NCBI RefSeq assembly: GCF_003719295.1
Contig: NZ_RFLW01000001.1
Coordinates: 62,001 to 126,000, forward strand
Length of the DNA: 64,000 nt
Reading direction: 5' to 3'
Source: Haliea alexandrii
GTDB taxonomy: Bacteria; Pseudomonadota; Gammaproteobacteria; Pseudomonadales; Halieaceae
The translations under genes and the position numbers were made by a program. The notes under the pieces are model-generated. The model was not told the origin of the DNA. It made no database searches and saw only the letters and a list, made by a program, of their open reading frames with translations. This document shows positions 1 through 8,740 of the stretch, piece by piece; positions within the stretch are counted from its first letter, which is position 1; each line of letters starts with the position of its first letter.

Positions 1-774
1 GCTCGTGAAGGTGTGCTGGATGACTTGCGAGTAGTCATGGAAACCCGCGTCCGGGCCCTGGAATCCCGTATCGTCCTCGGCGCTGATGAGCTCAAGAGGA
101 ACGATCAAGACACGGTTGTGCAACTGGAGGAGGCGGATGAACTGCGCCGGAGAGAACTAGAGGACCAGATTGCCGCCCTGACCCGCAAAACCCGTCAATT
201 GCGACTGGACAAGGTCACCGAGCTGAAGGAGGCTCTGGCCATTGCTCGCGACCTGGGAATAGAAGACCCGGTAACAATGCACATGATGTCAAACCGCGAC
301 GGCGGCAATGAATCCGTGGCTTTCCGGGCGGAGCTTTCGGACGGCACACGGGACCCCCTCTATCTGCGCGGCAGCCGCATGCTGGAGGCCGAACTTGCCG
401 CCTTGGAACAAAGAACGTCGGATGCTCACATGGAGCCGCGCCTGCGGGATCTGCAGGAGCAGCTGGATCTGCTGGAGAAAAATCGCCGCATTGAGCTGCT
501 GCAAGGCCGAGAGAACTATGAGGCGCTAGCCGAGAATACCGGTGCTCTGCGCGCGGAAATCACCCAGTTGCGTAATTTCCTTGCGGCAAGCTACGCCGAT
601 GTAAAGATGGCCAGAGTGGACAAAGAGGCTGTTGCGCGCAAAACGCCGATCCGACCCAAAAAGGCACTGACGGTGGCGATTGCACTCGTTGCGGGCACAA
701 TGCTCGGCGTATTGATCGCTCTGGTTATGGCCGCCGTGCAGAACCGCCGCCAGGCTGCCGATACCGCGCAATAA
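1..774 (+). CDS. Wzz/chain-length-determinant-like protein, 3' part (5' end outside window)
   Basis: The reading frame is open from the first base, so the N-terminal part lies outside the window. About 257 residues are visible. They are rich in Glu, Leu, Arg and Gln with long heptad-like helical stretches, and end in a single hydrophobic segment (about 218-242 of the visible part) followed by a short basic tail. A long periplasmic coiled coil plus a C-terminal membrane helix is the architecture of polysaccharide co-polymerases (Wzz/FepE/Etk, KpsE), which set chain length or support export of surface polysaccharide at the inner membrane. The facing Wzm/Wzt-type exporter genes support this role. 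The last 50 bases overlap the 3' end of the opposite ABC ATPase gene. The exact subfamily cannot be fixed without the N-terminus. Confidence 0.7.
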   Translation, partial: AREGVLDDLRVVMETRVRALESRIVLGADELKRNDQDTVVQLEEADELRRRELEDQIAALTRKTRQLRLDKVTELKEALAIARDLGIEDPVTMHMMSNRDGGNESVAFRAELSDGTRDPLYLRGSRMLEAELAALEQRTSDAHMEPRLRDLQEQLDLLEKNRRIELLQGRENYEALAENTGALRAEITQLRNFLAASYADVKMARVDKEAVARKTPIRPKKALTVAIALVAGTMLGVLIALVMAAVQNRRQAADTAQ

Positions 775-1441
775 CCTCCTCAGGGGCACCCTCAGCACGC
801 AGTTGCCCCTGCTCAATCCACACTGCCCGGTCACAAAGCGCCTTTAGCTGACCTTCGGCGTGCGACACGAACACAACGGTCTGCTCGCCGCCCAGGCGCT
901 GCTGCATGGCGCCCAGCGCCTTGTCGCGAAACTGCGCATCCCCCACGCTCAACACTTCGTCAATCAGCAAGATGTCCACCCGCGTGAGCAGGCCACTGGC
1001 AAACCCCAACCGGGCGCGCATGCCGGAGGAATAGGTTTTCACCGGCTCCTCGAAGGAGTCACCCAGTTCAGTGAACTCGCGAATCTCGTCGAGGCTGGCC
1101 AGGGCGTCGCGTTTGCTCACACCCTGCAGCATGGCGGAGAGCAAGGCATTGTCGCGGCCAGAGAGGGAATCCTGAAAGCCCAGCCCCAGGCTGAGCAGTG
1201 CGCAGCTGGCCCCCGCGCGGCGGCGAATCAGCCCCTGGCGGGGCTCGATGATGCCGGCCATCAGGCGCAGCATGGTGGTCTTGCCGGCCCCGTTGCGGCC
1301 GACAATACCCAGGGTATCCCCCGGCATCACGCGCAGCGATACATTGTCCAGTACATGGTGCAGTCCGTGATCAAAGCTGCTCTTGCGGGCCATATAGTGG
1401 TGGGATACGCCCACCAGCTCCAGCATGGGCTGCCCGCTCAT
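725..1441 (-). CDS. polysaccharide ABC transporter, ATP-binding protein (KpsT/Wzt type)
   Basis: 238 residues. Walker A GRNGAGKT is at 48-55, an ABC signature-like YSSGM at 137-141, Walker B ILLIDE at 157-162, and the H-loop His near 194. Its short length, without the C-terminal carbohydrate-binding domain of O-antigen Wzt proteins, is like KpsT of capsule exporters. It would power export of a lipid-linked polysaccharide across the inner membrane with the adjacent permease. Its ATG overlaps the permease stop in an ATGA arrangement, so the two are probably translationally coupled. The 3' end overlaps the opposite Wzz-like gene. Confidence 0.88.
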   Translation of the reverse strand: MSGQPMLELVGVSHHYMARKSSFDHGLHHVLDNVSLRVMPGDTLGIVGRNGAGKTTMLRLMAGIIEPRQGLIRRRAGASCALLSLGLGFQDSLSGRDNALLSAMLQGVSKRDALASLDEIREFTELGDSFEEPVKTYSSGMRARLGFASGLLTRVDILLIDEVLSVGDAQFRDKALGAMQQRLGGEQTVVFVSHAEGQLKALCDRAVWIEQGQLRAEGAPEEVIARYRQPGGGSARRP

Positions 1442-2211
1442 GAGGTGATCACCCGCAGCGCAATGAACCGGCTGTGGCGACGCAGCAAAAACAGCCCGGC
1501 CAGGGCCGCCAGCAGCGCAACACCGCCCACAATGGCCAGGTGCACCGCATTGGGTGCTACACCGGCCAGCATGATCTGCCGGTAGGCATCAAGCAAGAAC
1601 GCCAGCGGATTCAGCGTGAGCACCCAGTACGTCATGGCGGGGTCCAGATCACGCGGGTCCCAGAACACGCCGGAGGTAAACATGAGAAAAATCGTCGCCA
1701 TCGATATGAACACGTGGAAATCGAACACCCAGCACACCAGATAGGCGGCGAACAGGGAGCAGGCCACAATCAGCAGGTAGTTCACGAGCATCACCGGCAG
1801 CAGCCAGCCCCACACCAGGGATGGGGTATAGCCTTTGGCAAAGAGCACCACGAACAGCAGGAGGAATACAGCCGCCTGCTTGTAGAGGCCCTCCTGAATG
1901 GTGGCCAGGGGGAACAGGCTCTTGGGAATATCCACCCGGCCGACGAGCCCCTTGCTGCCCAGAATGCTGCGCGAGGCCTGGTTCAACGACTTGGAGAACC
2001 AGACAAAAGCCAGCTGACCACACATCAGGAACACCACAAAATCTTCCTTGCGATTCTGCAGGATAAGCTCGAAGACCACATAGAACACCAGCACATACAG
2101 GAGGGGTTCCAACACCCACCAGACGTAGCCGAAAAAATAACGGGATGCATCGGCCTTCAGGGACAGGCGCGCCATGGTGTCGATGAGAGTGGCGTAGTGC
2201 GAGAGTGTCAT
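1438..2211 (-). CDS. polysaccharide ABC transporter permease (KpsM/Wzm type)
   Basis: Start chosen at the ATG at 2211, giving 257 residues beginning MTLSHYATL, the usual length of KpsM. The open frame continues upstream to 2598, but that part is low-complexity and overlaps ksgA. About six hydrophobic segments are visible, with an aromatic-rich first helix (FFGYVWWVLEP) typical of ABC-2 polysaccharide and polyol-phosphate exporters. It forms the inner-membrane channel for the ATPase encoded immediately downstream. The nature of the exported glycan is not visible here. Confidence 0.87.
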   Translation of the reverse strand: MTLSHYATLIDTMARLSLKADASRYFFGYVWWVLEPLLYVLVFYVVFELILQNRKEDFVVFLMCGQLAFVWFSKSLNQASRSILGSKGLVGRVDIPKSLFPLATIQEGLYKQAAVFLLLFVVLFAKGYTPSLVWGWLLPVMLVNYLLIVACSLFAAYLVCWVFDFHVFISMATIFLMFTSGVFWDPRDLDPAMTYWVLTLNPLAFLLDAYRQIMLAGVAPNAVHLAIVGGVALLAALAGLFLLRRHSRFIALRVITS

Positions 2212-2368
2212 GCGGACATCGGGTAGCTGGTGGATAACGGGCGGCAGTATAGCAGCCGCTGCAGGTGATGTGCGCGACTGCCGGGCGTGCTGCGGACCGC
2301 CCCGGGCGCACGATGCGCCACAACCTGAATGCGTACACTTTGGCGCGCAGGGCCCGTACAATGCCCCC

Positions 2369-3157
2369 ATGAAAACTGCCCACACTCCCCGCAAACGCTT
2401 CGGCCAGAACTTCCTGCAGGATGCGGGCGTCATCGCCGGCATCGCCAACGCCATACATCCACAGGCCGGCGAACACGTGGTGGAAATCGGCCCCGGCCAG
2501 GGTGCACTGACGGCGGCGCTGATCAACCGCGACATACGCTTCGACGTGGTGGAGCTGGACCGCGACCTGACCACAGGCCTGCTCGCCGCCTTCAGCATCT
2601 ACCCCGGCTTCAAGCTGCACAGCGCAGACGCACTGGCCTTCGACTTCGCCTCGCTGGCGCGCGATGGCGTGCCGCTACGCGTTGTAGGCAACCTGCCCTA
2701 CAACATTTCCACGCCACTGCTGTTTCGCCTGCTGGAATTCGCGCCGCTGGTGCAGGATATGCATTTCATGCTGCAACTGGAGGTCGTCAACCGCCTGGCC
2801 GCTGCGCCGGGCAATAAGCACTGGGGTCGCCTCGGCATCATGGCCCAATACCATTGCGCGGTGGAGCACCTGTTCGATGTGCCGCCGGAGGCCTTCTATC
2901 CGCCACCGAAAGTACAATCTGCCATCGTCAGGCTAACCCCGTACCAACAATCGCCGTGGCCAGAGTGTGACGAAGACAACCTGCGCCGCATTGTTCAGTC
3001 CGCGTTCGCCCAGCGCCGCAAAACCCTGCGCAACAATTTAAAAGGTATACTCGCGGACCAACAACTGGAGCAGCTCGGGATCGACCCTGGCGCGCGCGCC
3101 GAGACGCTGGAGCTGCTGGACTTTATCCGCCTGGCCAACCACCTGAGCGACGAATGA
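2369..3157 (+). CDS. rsmA: 16S rRNA (adenine1518-N6/adenine1519-N6)-dimethyltransferase
   Basis: 262 residues from the ATG at 2369 (MKTAHTPRKRFGQNFL). RsmA/KsgA dimethylates two adjacent adenines in the 3' hairpin of 16S rRNA late in 30S assembly. Seen: the FGQNFL N-terminal motif, the SAM-binding loop EIGPGQG (39-45) and the catalytic NLPY motif (108-111). The next gene, apaG, starts within its stop codon (ATGA), the usual ksgA-apaG-apaH order. No Shine-Dalgarno is evident, and a TACAAT box ends only 6 bases before the ATG, so initiation may be leaderless. Confidence 0.97.
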   Translation: MKTAHTPRKRFGQNFLQDAGVIAGIANAIHPQAGEHVVEIGPGQGALTAALINRDIRFDVVELDRDLTTGLLAAFSIYPGFKLHSADALAFDFASLARDGVPLRVVGNLPYNISTPLLFRLLEFAPLVQDMHFMLQLEVVNRLAAAPGNKHWGRLGIMAQYHCAVEHLFDVPPEAFYPPPKVQSAIVRLTPYQQSPWPECDEDNLRRIVQSAFAQRRKTLRNNLKGILADQQLEQLGIDPGARAETLELLDFIRLANHLSDE

Positions 3158-3585
3158 AAAGCATGGAAACCAACGCACCTGGCACTTTCGACCCCAATCT
3201 GGTGAACATTGATGTGGTCACCAGCTATCTTGCCCGCCACTCCCGCCCGGCGGACCAGCAATACACCTTTGCCTACACCATCACGATTCGCAACACCGGC
3301 AGTGAGCCGGTACAACTGCTCTCGCGGCACTGGATCATCACTGACGCCGACGGCAGCCAGCAGGAAGTGCGCGGAGAGGGCGTGGTTGGCGAACAACCGG
3401 TGATACAGCCGGGCGCCTATTTCCGCTACACCAGCGGCACAACGCTCGCCACGCCCGTGGGTTTCATGGAGGGCAGCTACACCATGGTCGTTGCCACAGG
3501 GCATGAACAGAAAGTGGACAGCTCCCACCGCTTTGATGTGCCGATTCGCGCCTTCACCCTTCACACCCCGACCGCGTTGAACTGA
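3154..3585 (+). CDS. apaG: ApaG protein (DUF525)
   Basis: 143 residues with the fibronectin-like ApaG fold signatures, including TYTI-type beta strands, LLSRHWIITD and a glycine-rich GEGVVGEQP loop. ApaG (CorD) is a small cytoplasmic beta-sandwich protein. Its exact function is unclear, although it is linked genetically to Co2+ resistance and Mg2+ efflux and conserved beside apaH. The ATG overlaps the ksgA stop by four bases. An alternative start is the Met four codons downstream. Confidence 0.95.
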   Translation: MKSMETNAPGTFDPNLVNIDVVTSYLARHSRPADQQYTFAYTITIRNTGSEPVQLLSRHWIITDADGSQQEVRGEGVVGEQPVIQPGAYFRYTSGTTLATPVGFMEGSYTMVVATGHEQKVDSSHRFDVPIRAFTLHTPTALN

Positions 3586-3594
3586 GGTTTCGGG

Positions 3595-4431
3595 GTGGCA
3601 ACCTATGCAGTCGGTGACATACAGGGGTGCCTGCAGCCGCTCAAACACCTGCTCAAGCGCGTGCAGTTCAACCCCGACCGCGATGTGCTCTGGTCAGTCG
3701 GCGACATCGTCAACCGCGGGCCCAAGTGCCTGAAAACACTCCGCTTTCTGTACGATATGCGCGACAATCTGGTGATGGTGCTGGGTAACCATGATCTGCA
3801 CCTGCTGGCGGTTGCAGCCGGGGTACGGTCGCCCTCCCCCTCTGACACACTGGGCAAGATCCTCGCCGCGCCGGACCGCGACAGACTCATGAACTGGCTG
3901 GCCCACAGGCCACTGCTGCACTACGAGCACGGCTACACCATGGTGCATGCGGGTATCCCGCCGCAGTGGAGCGTGGAAGACGCCATGCACCGCGCCTGGG
4001 AGGTGGAGGCGGTACTGCAGAGCCCGGACTGCATCGCGTTTCTTGCCGCCATGTACGGCAACGAGCCGGCCGTGTGGTCGGATGAACTGCAGGGTATGGA
4101 CCGACTGCGGGTGATCACGAACTACCTGACGCGCATGCGCTACTGCAGCAAAAAGGGCGTTCTTGACCTGGTCAGCAAAGGGCCCATCCCCAACCCGCGG
4201 CCTGAGGGCGACAGCAGAAAAGTCTCCCCCTGGTTCAGCCACAAGAAGCGCAAGACGGCAGGGGACAAAGTCATTTTCGGGCACTGGGCATCCATCGAGG
4301 GCTCGACTGACAGCCCGAATACCATTGGCCTTGATACCGGCTGCGTCTGGGGCGGCGCCATGACCCTGTACAACCTGGATAGCGGCGAGCGCACCTGCTG
4401 CCCGTGCAAGAATGGACGCTGCCGCAAGTGA
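3595..4431 (+). CDS. apaH: bis(5'-nucleosyl)-tetraphosphatase, symmetrical
   Basis: 278 residues with a GTG start at 3595, nine bases after apaG. ApaH hydrolyses diadenosine tetraphosphate to two ADP and also acts as an mRNA decapping enzyme. The metallophosphoesterase motifs are intact: GDIQG (7-11), GDIVNRG (36-42) and GNHD (64-67), with FGHW further on. The C-terminus is Cys-rich ([11 protein letters not shown]). The downstream cca gene starts by a GTGA overlap with its stop, so coupling is likely. Confidence 0.96.
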   Translation: MATYAVGDIQGCLQPLKHLLKRVQFNPDRDVLWSVGDIVNRGPKCLKTLRFLYDMRDNLVMVLGNHDLHLLAVAAGVRSPSPSDTLGKILAAPDRDRLMNWLAHRPLLHYEHGYTMVHAGIPPQWSVEDAMHRAWEVEAVLQSPDCIAFLAAMYGNEPAVWSDELQGMDRLRVITNYLTRMRYCSKKGVLDLVSKGPIPNPRPEGDSRKVSPWFSHKKRKTAGDKVIFGHWASIEGSTDSPNTIGLDTGCVWGGAMTLYNLDSGERTCCPCKNGRCRK

Positions 4432-5645
4432 ACACCTACCTGGTCGGCGGTGCGGTGCGCGATGCGCTGCTGGACTACCCCTGTAGCGAACGCGACTGGG
4501 TGGTGGTAGGGGCAACACCCGAAACCCTCCTCGCCCAGGGCTTTCAACAGGTGGGCAAGGACTTCCCCGTGTTTCTACACCCTGAAACAAAGGAAGAGCA
4601 CGCGCTGGCTCGCACAGAGCGCAAGCAGGGGCACGGCTATACCGGCTTTGCCGTACATTGCGACCCGGCGGTGACGCTGGAAGAGGATCTGCAGCGTCGC
4701 GACCTGACGATCAACGCCATGGCCCAAGACGAAGCAGGACACATTATTGACCCCTACGGCGGGCAGGAGGACCTGCGCCGGCGTGTGTTGCGCCACGTGT
4801 CCGACGCTTTCGTGGAAGATCCGCTGCGGGTACTGCGCACAGCGCGTTTCGCCGCCCGCTATGCCCACCTCGGTTTTTCGGTAGCGGCGGAAACGCTGGA
4901 ATTGATGACGGAGATTGTGAATCAGGACGAATTGGCGCATCTGCCGGCGGAACGCGTGTGGGTCGAAACGCAGAAAGCCCTCGGCGAGCGTAGCCCCGAC
5001 ATCTTCATTACCGTACTCCGCGATTGCGGCGCGCTGCGTGCCCTGTTGCCCGAAGTGGACGCCCTGTTCGGCGTGCCGCAAAGCCCGCAGCACCACCCCG
5101 AGGTCGATACGGGCCTGCACACGCTGATGGTGTTGCAGCAGGCGGCGCAGCTGAGCCCGGCCGCCGACGTGCGCTTTGCCGCCCTGCTCCACGACCTCGG
5201 CAAGGGCATCACACCACAGGCCGAGTGGCCGCGGCATATCGCACACGAGCAGCGTGGTATCGCCCTGGTGCGCGATGTCTGTGAGCGCTTGCGCGCGCCC
5301 AATCAGTACCGGGACCTGGCCCTGCAGGTCTGTGAGTTTCACCTGCTCTGCCACCGCGCGCAGGAGCTGCGCGGCAAAACGCTGCTCAAACTGCTGCGCG
5401 GCACCGGCGCACTGCGTCAACCGGACCGGTTCGACGCTTTTCTGGCGGCCTGTGAAGCAGACGCACGCGGGCGTGCCGGCAGTGAAATGAAGGCGTATCC
5501 GCAGGCGGACTACCTGCGCGAAGCCCTGCGCCGGGCGCGGTCGGTGAGCGCCGAAGGCTTCGTGGCGCAGGGGCTCAGCGGCAAGGCCATCGGCGAGGCG
5601 CTGGCGGCGGAGCAGACCCGGCTGCTCGACGACATGCGCCAATAA
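4428..5645 (+). CDS. cca: multifunctional CCA tRNA nucleotidyltransferase with HD domain
   Basis: Start chosen at GTG 4428, which overlaps the apaH stop and places the conserved LVGGAVRD motif at residues 5-12. A frame-open start at 4404 would only add an unrelated leader. 405 residues. The enzyme adds or repairs the 3' CCA of tRNA. Seen: the class II nucleotidyltransferase head, the [10 protein letters not shown] motif, and a C-terminal HD phosphohydrolase domain with LLHDLGKG (about 253-260), as in the gammaproteobacterial multifunctional form. It is convergent with folK, 4 bases apart. Confidence 0.96.
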   Translation: MNTYLVGGAVRDALLDYPCSERDWVVVGATPETLLAQGFQQVGKDFPVFLHPETKEEHALARTERKQGHGYTGFAVHCDPAVTLEEDLQRRDLTINAMAQDEAGHIIDPYGGQEDLRRRVLRHVSDAFVEDPLRVLRTARFAARYAHLGFSVAAETLELMTEIVNQDELAHLPAERVWVETQKALGERSPDIFITVLRDCGALRALLPEVDALFGVPQSPQHHPEVDTGLHTLMVLQQAAQLSPAADVRFAALLHDLGKGITPQAEWPRHIAHEQRGIALVRDVCERLRAPNQYRDLALQVCEFHLLCHRAQELRGKTLLKLLRGTGALRQPDRFDAFLAACEADARGRAGSEMKAYPQADYLREALRRARSVSAEGFVAQGLSGKAIGEALAAEQTRLLDDMRQ

Positions 5646-5649
5646 GCCG

Positions 5650-6165
5650 CTACTCTGCCCGGGATATCCACCGCCCCTGCCAGGCAAAATCCACCCGTAC
5701 GAGTGTCTGACTTTGCTGCTGGTAGCCGCGCCAGAGCGTCGCATAGCTCAGGCCATTGCCCGGGTGCAGGGCGGTCGGCGCCAGTTCGGCCAGGGGGCGC
5801 AAAACAAAAGCGTTGTCGAGAATCTCCCCGCGCGGCAGGCTGATGCCGTCGTGCTCACCCACGAGGTCACCGTAGGTGAGGATATCGATATCCAGGCGGC
5901 GGGCAGAAAAGCGGGTCGCGTTTAAAGGGCGTCCGTGCTCAGTCTCGATCTGCCGCAGACGCGCCGCCATGGTGGCGAGGGGCAGGGTGGTATCTACCGC
6001 GACCACCATGTTCAGAAAAGGCTGGCCATCAAAACCGATGGCCGCGCTGTCGTAAACCGGCGACAGCTCGAGCGCACCAAACAGGGCCTGCAGGGCATCC
6101 AGGCCAGCTACCAGGTAGCGCTGACGCTCTATATTACTGCCGAGCCCGAGGAACACCTGCGTCAC
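5650..6165 (-). CDS. folK: 2-amino-4-hydroxy-6-hydroxymethyldihydropteridine pyrophosphokinase
   Basis: 171 residues. HPPK transfers pyrophosphate from ATP to the pterin, an early step of folate synthesis. Visible are GLGSNI at 7-12, the PFLN substrate strand and the RFSARRLDIDIL metal/ATP motif with its Asp pair. Start ATG at 6165 overlaps the folB stop by four bases, so folB-folK form a coupled folate pair. Confidence 0.96.
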   Translation of the reverse strand: MTQVFLGLGSNIERQRYLVAGLDALQALFGALELSPVYDSAAIGFDGQPFLNMVVAVDTTLPLATMAARLRQIETEHGRPLNATRFSARRLDIDILTYGDLVGEHDGISLPRGEILDNAFVLRPLAELAPTALHPGNGLSYATLWRGYQQQSQTLVRVDFAWQGRWISRAE

Positions 6166-6524
6166 GCCGGCATAACCCCGCGCTCAATCAGTACACCCAC
6201 ATCCCGCGCCTGCAGCACGGCGCCGGGCTTGCACACCCGCAGGCGCAGCCAGGGTACGGCGAACTCCGCCAACACCCGTTCAGCGAGCTGCTCGGCGAGC
6301 GCTTCCAGCAACTCGAAGCGCGAGGCTTCAACCAGGTCGATCACCCGCTGCGACACCGCTGCGTAGTCCAGCGCGCGCTCGATGGCGTCGCCCTCGGCTG
6401 CTGGCCGGTTGTCCCAGGCCATCTCAAGGTCGATCAGGAGGGTTTGGCGGATACCGCGCTCCCAATCGTAAACGCCGATCACGGCATCGGCGCGCAGTTC
6501 GCGGACAAAGACGATGTCTACCAC
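6162..6524 (-). CDS. folB: dihydroneopterin aldolase
   Basis: About 120 residues if started at GTG 6524 (V-V-D-I-V-F aligns with the usual MDIVF beginning). A TTG further upstream at 6560 is also open but adds 12 unlike residues. FolB cleaves dihydroneopterin to the pterin used by FolK. GVYDWERGIRQTLLIDLEM and the ALDYAAVSQ segment are family landmarks. No strong Shine-Dalgarno is seen for either start. The gene is coupled to folK through an ATGA overlap. Confidence 0.93.
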   Translation of the reverse strand: MVDIVFVRELRADAVIGVYDWERGIRQTLLIDLEMAWDNRPAAEGDAIERALDYAAVSQRVIDLVEASRFELLEALAEQLAERVLAEFAVPWLRLRVCKPGAVLQARDVGVLIERGVMPA

Positions 6525-6653
6525 CGGGGCTGTTCCGGCGCCGCGCAGGGGCGAGTACAAGTATCTCGGGGCATAGTGAGGGCCTTGAAAATGCAGTAGG
6601 GCATGATACTGGCATCATCGACGCCCGGCCAGTAACCGCCCCCCAGGTACAAA

Positions 6654-7679
6654 CTAAAGCGGGGCCAACTCGGTCATCGGCCAGCGCGGCCGCACGGTTG
6701 TGGCGGGGCCATCCACCTGCCCTGCCGCCAGCCGCTGGGCGCCGGCATAGGCAATCATGGCGCCATTATCGGTGCAGAATTCTGGGGCCGGGTAGAAAAC
6801 ACGGGCGCCCACCTTGGCCAGCGCGGCCTGCAACTGTGCCCGCAGGTTGCGGTTGGCGCTGACACCACCCGCCATAACCAGCGTTGACAGCCCCTCCTGC
6901 TCCAGCGCGCGACGACACTTGATCACCAGCGTGGCGACAACCGCTTCTTCGAACGCGCGGGCAATATCGCACTTGTCCTGATCAGTCAGGCCGGTCGCGT
7001 CGCGGCAGGCATTCACAGTATTCAGCGTGAACGTTTTGAGGCCACTGAAGCTGAAGTCGAGACCCGGGCGATTCACCATGGGGCGGGGGAAATCAAAGCG
7101 CGCCGCATCGCCCGATTCAGCCAGGCGGGCAATGTGTGGACCACCGGGGTAGGGCAGGCCGAGCATTTTGGCCGCCTTGTCAAAGGCTTCACCTGCGGCA
7201 TCGTCAAGCGATTCACCCAACAACCGGTACTGGCCAATACCATCGACGCGCACCAGCTGGGTGTGCCCCCCGGAGACCAGTAGAGCGACAAACGGGTACT
7301 GCGGATGCTCGTCCTCCAGCATGGGCGCCAGCAAGTGGCCTTCCATATGATGCACACCCAGCGCCGGGATGTTCCAGGACCAGGCCAGTGTCTGGGCGAG
7401 GGTGGCACCCACCATCAGGGCCCCCACCAGTCCGGGGCCTGCCGTGTAGGCAATGCCATCCAGTTCCTCGGGAGCAGTAGCCGCGTCGCGCATGACCTGG
7501 TGCACAAGCGGCAGTGCCTTGCGCACATGGTCACGCGAGGCCAGCTCCGGCACCACGCCACCATACTCGACATGGATATCCACCTGGCTGAACAGGGCGT
7601 GCGCCAGCAGCCCACGCCGGGTATCGAAGATGGCCACGCCGGTTTCGTCGCAGGAGGTCTCCAGGCCCAGAATTCGCAT
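6654..7679 (-). CDS. tsaD: tRNA N6-adenosine threonylcarbamoyltransferase
   Basis: 341 residues, the standard length. TsaD (YgjD/Gcp) transfers the threonylcarbamoyl group to A37 of ANN-decoding tRNAs together with TsaB and TsaE. The ASKHA fold signature GLETSCDET starts at residue 5, the metal-binding HHMEGH is at 110-115, and [12 protein letters not shown] lies near 300. It is divergent from rpsU, as in many gammaproteobacteria. About 130 bases separate it from folB on the same strand. Confidence 0.97.
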   Translation of the reverse strand: MRILGLETSCDETGVAIFDTRRGLLAHALFSQVDIHVEYGGVVPELASRDHVRKALPLVHQVMRDAATAPEELDGIAYTAGPGLVGALMVGATLAQTLAWSWNIPALGVHHMEGHLLAPMLEDEHPQYPFVALLVSGGHTQLVRVDGIGQYRLLGESLDDAAGEAFDKAAKMLGLPYPGGPHIARLAESGDAARFDFPRPMVNRPGLDFSFSGLKTFTLNTVNACRDATGLTDQDKCDIARAFEEAVVATLVIKCRRALEQEGLSTLVMAGGVSANRNLRAQLQAALAKVGARVFYPAPEFCTDNGAMIAYAGAQRLAAGQVDGPATTVRPRWPMTELAPL

Positions 7680-7815
7680 TGCAGCTCCCTATTTTTTGCA
7701 GGCTGCGATAATAGCGGGTTGCCGGCGCGGGCGCGAGGCGCACTGTACCCGGCGGGGCCCGCCGGCTGGCAACCCGGGACCCTGCCAGGCCGCCCGGAAC
7801 CCGCCTCATCGGGCT

Positions 7816-7844
7816 TTGCAAATGCGGCCACTTGGGTATAGAAT
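7816..7844 (+). promoter_or_regulatory. sigma70-like promoter of the rpsU-dnaG-rpoD operon
   Basis: TTGCAA and TAGAAT are separated by exactly 17 bases, about 70 bases before the rpsU start codon. A short CCCC-GGAA-GGGG inverted repeat lies in the predicted leader. This is the expected place for the operon promoter. It was assigned by eye only. Confidence 0.6.
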
Positions 7845-7917
7845 GCGCGACCTTTTACGGCTCTACGCCCCGGAAGGGGTGCTCAGGCCACGAATAGACT
7901 ACACAGGTAAAGAGTTA

Positions 7918-8133
7918 ATGCCGCATATCAAATTGAAGGAAAACGAGCCCTTTGACGTCGCCCTGCGCCGTTTCAAGCGCTCCTGTGAAAAGGCTGGCGT
8001 ACTGGCTGAAGTACGCAAGCGTGAGCACTACGAGAAGCCCACAACCACCCGCAAGCGCGCTGCAGCCGCTGCGGTAAAGCGCCACCTGAAGAAGCTGTCA
8101 CGGGAAAACCGCAAGCGCGTCCGCTTGTATTGA
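7918..8133 (+). CDS. rpsU: 30S ribosomal protein S21
   Basis: 71 residues from ATG 7918 ([13 protein letters not shown]), the normal bS21 length. Very basic, with the [11 protein letters not shown] motif and an Arg/Lys-rich C-terminus ending RVRLY. S21 sits near the anti-Shine-Dalgarno end of 16S rRNA and supports initiation. The much longer open frame upstream is not used. It is the first gene of the macromolecular-synthesis operon with yqeY, dnaG and rpoD. Confidence 0.98.
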   Translation: MPHIKLKENEPFDVALRRFKRSCEKAGVLAEVRKREHYEKPTTTRKRAAAAAVKRHLKKLSRENRKRVRLY

Positions 8134-8167
8134 TCCCTTCCCCGGCAGCACCCAGGCACCTTCGCCC

Positions 8168-8623
8168 ATGAGCAGCGCCACACTCACTGAAACCGTCAAG
8201 GCCGCCATGAAAGCGGCCATGAAGGCACGTGACAAGGAGCGGCTCGGCACTATCCGGCTGATGCAGTCGGAGTTCAAGCGCATAGAAGTTGACGAGCGCA
8301 TCGAAATCGATGACGCCCGCGCCCTCGCCGTTCTCGACAAAATGATCAAGCAGCGCCGCGACTCGGCGCAGCAGTATCAAGCAGCCGAGCGCCCCGAGCT
8401 CGCCGCCCAGGAAGAGCGGGAAATTACTGTCATTCAGGAATTCCTGCCCAGCCAGCTGAGCGATGCCGAGCTCGACGCGTTGATCGATGCTGCCATCGCT
8501 CGCGCCGAGGGCAGCGGCATGCAGGCCATGGGGCCTGTGATGGCGGAGCTCAAGCCACAACTGCAGGGCCGCGCGGATGTCGGCGCAGTCAGCAAGCGGG
8601 TCAAGGCGCGACTGACCGCCTGA
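8168..8623 (+). CDS. yqeY: GatB/YqeY domain-containing protein
   Basis: 151 residues. YqeY proteins resemble the tail domain of the GatB tRNA amidotransferase subunit. Their precise role is not established, but tRNA binding is suspected. The family pattern is visible in IRLMQSEFKR, the FLPSQLSD segment, and the glycine/methionine region MGPVMAELK near the C-terminus. It lies 34 bases after rpsU and before dnaG, the usual arrangement in Pseudomonas relatives. Confidence 0.93.
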   Translation: MSSATLTETVKAAMKAAMKARDKERLGTIRLMQSEFKRIEVDERIEIDDARALAVLDKMIKQRRDSAQQYQAAERPELAAQEEREITVIQEFLPSQLSDAELDALIDAAIARAEGSGMQAMGPVMAELKPQLQGRADVGAVSKRVKARLTA

Positions 8624-8625
8624 CC

Positions 8626-8641
8626 GGCCGCCATTGCGGCC
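8626..8641 (+). terminator. GC hairpin between yqeY and dnaG (attenuator or processing site?)
   Basis: A perfect 6-bp stem GGCCGC/GCGGCC closes a CATT loop just after the yqeY stop. No T tract follows, so it is not a textbook intrinsic terminator. In E. coli a partial terminator lies between rpsU and dnaG and lowers primase expression. This hairpin is in the equivalent position, but the functional parallel is inference. Confidence 0.35.
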
Positions 8642-8740
8642 CGATCGACACTCATAATCTGCCGTCCGCCTGCACACCGCTGACAACCCTCCGCCACCGT
8701 GCTTCAATGGCCGGCTACACTGAGCACTGCTGACCCTCTG

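Noticed and set aside
7453-7917. Long N-terminal extension of rpsU in frame
   Set aside because: It would overlap tsaD and contain the promoter; S21 is always about 71 residues.
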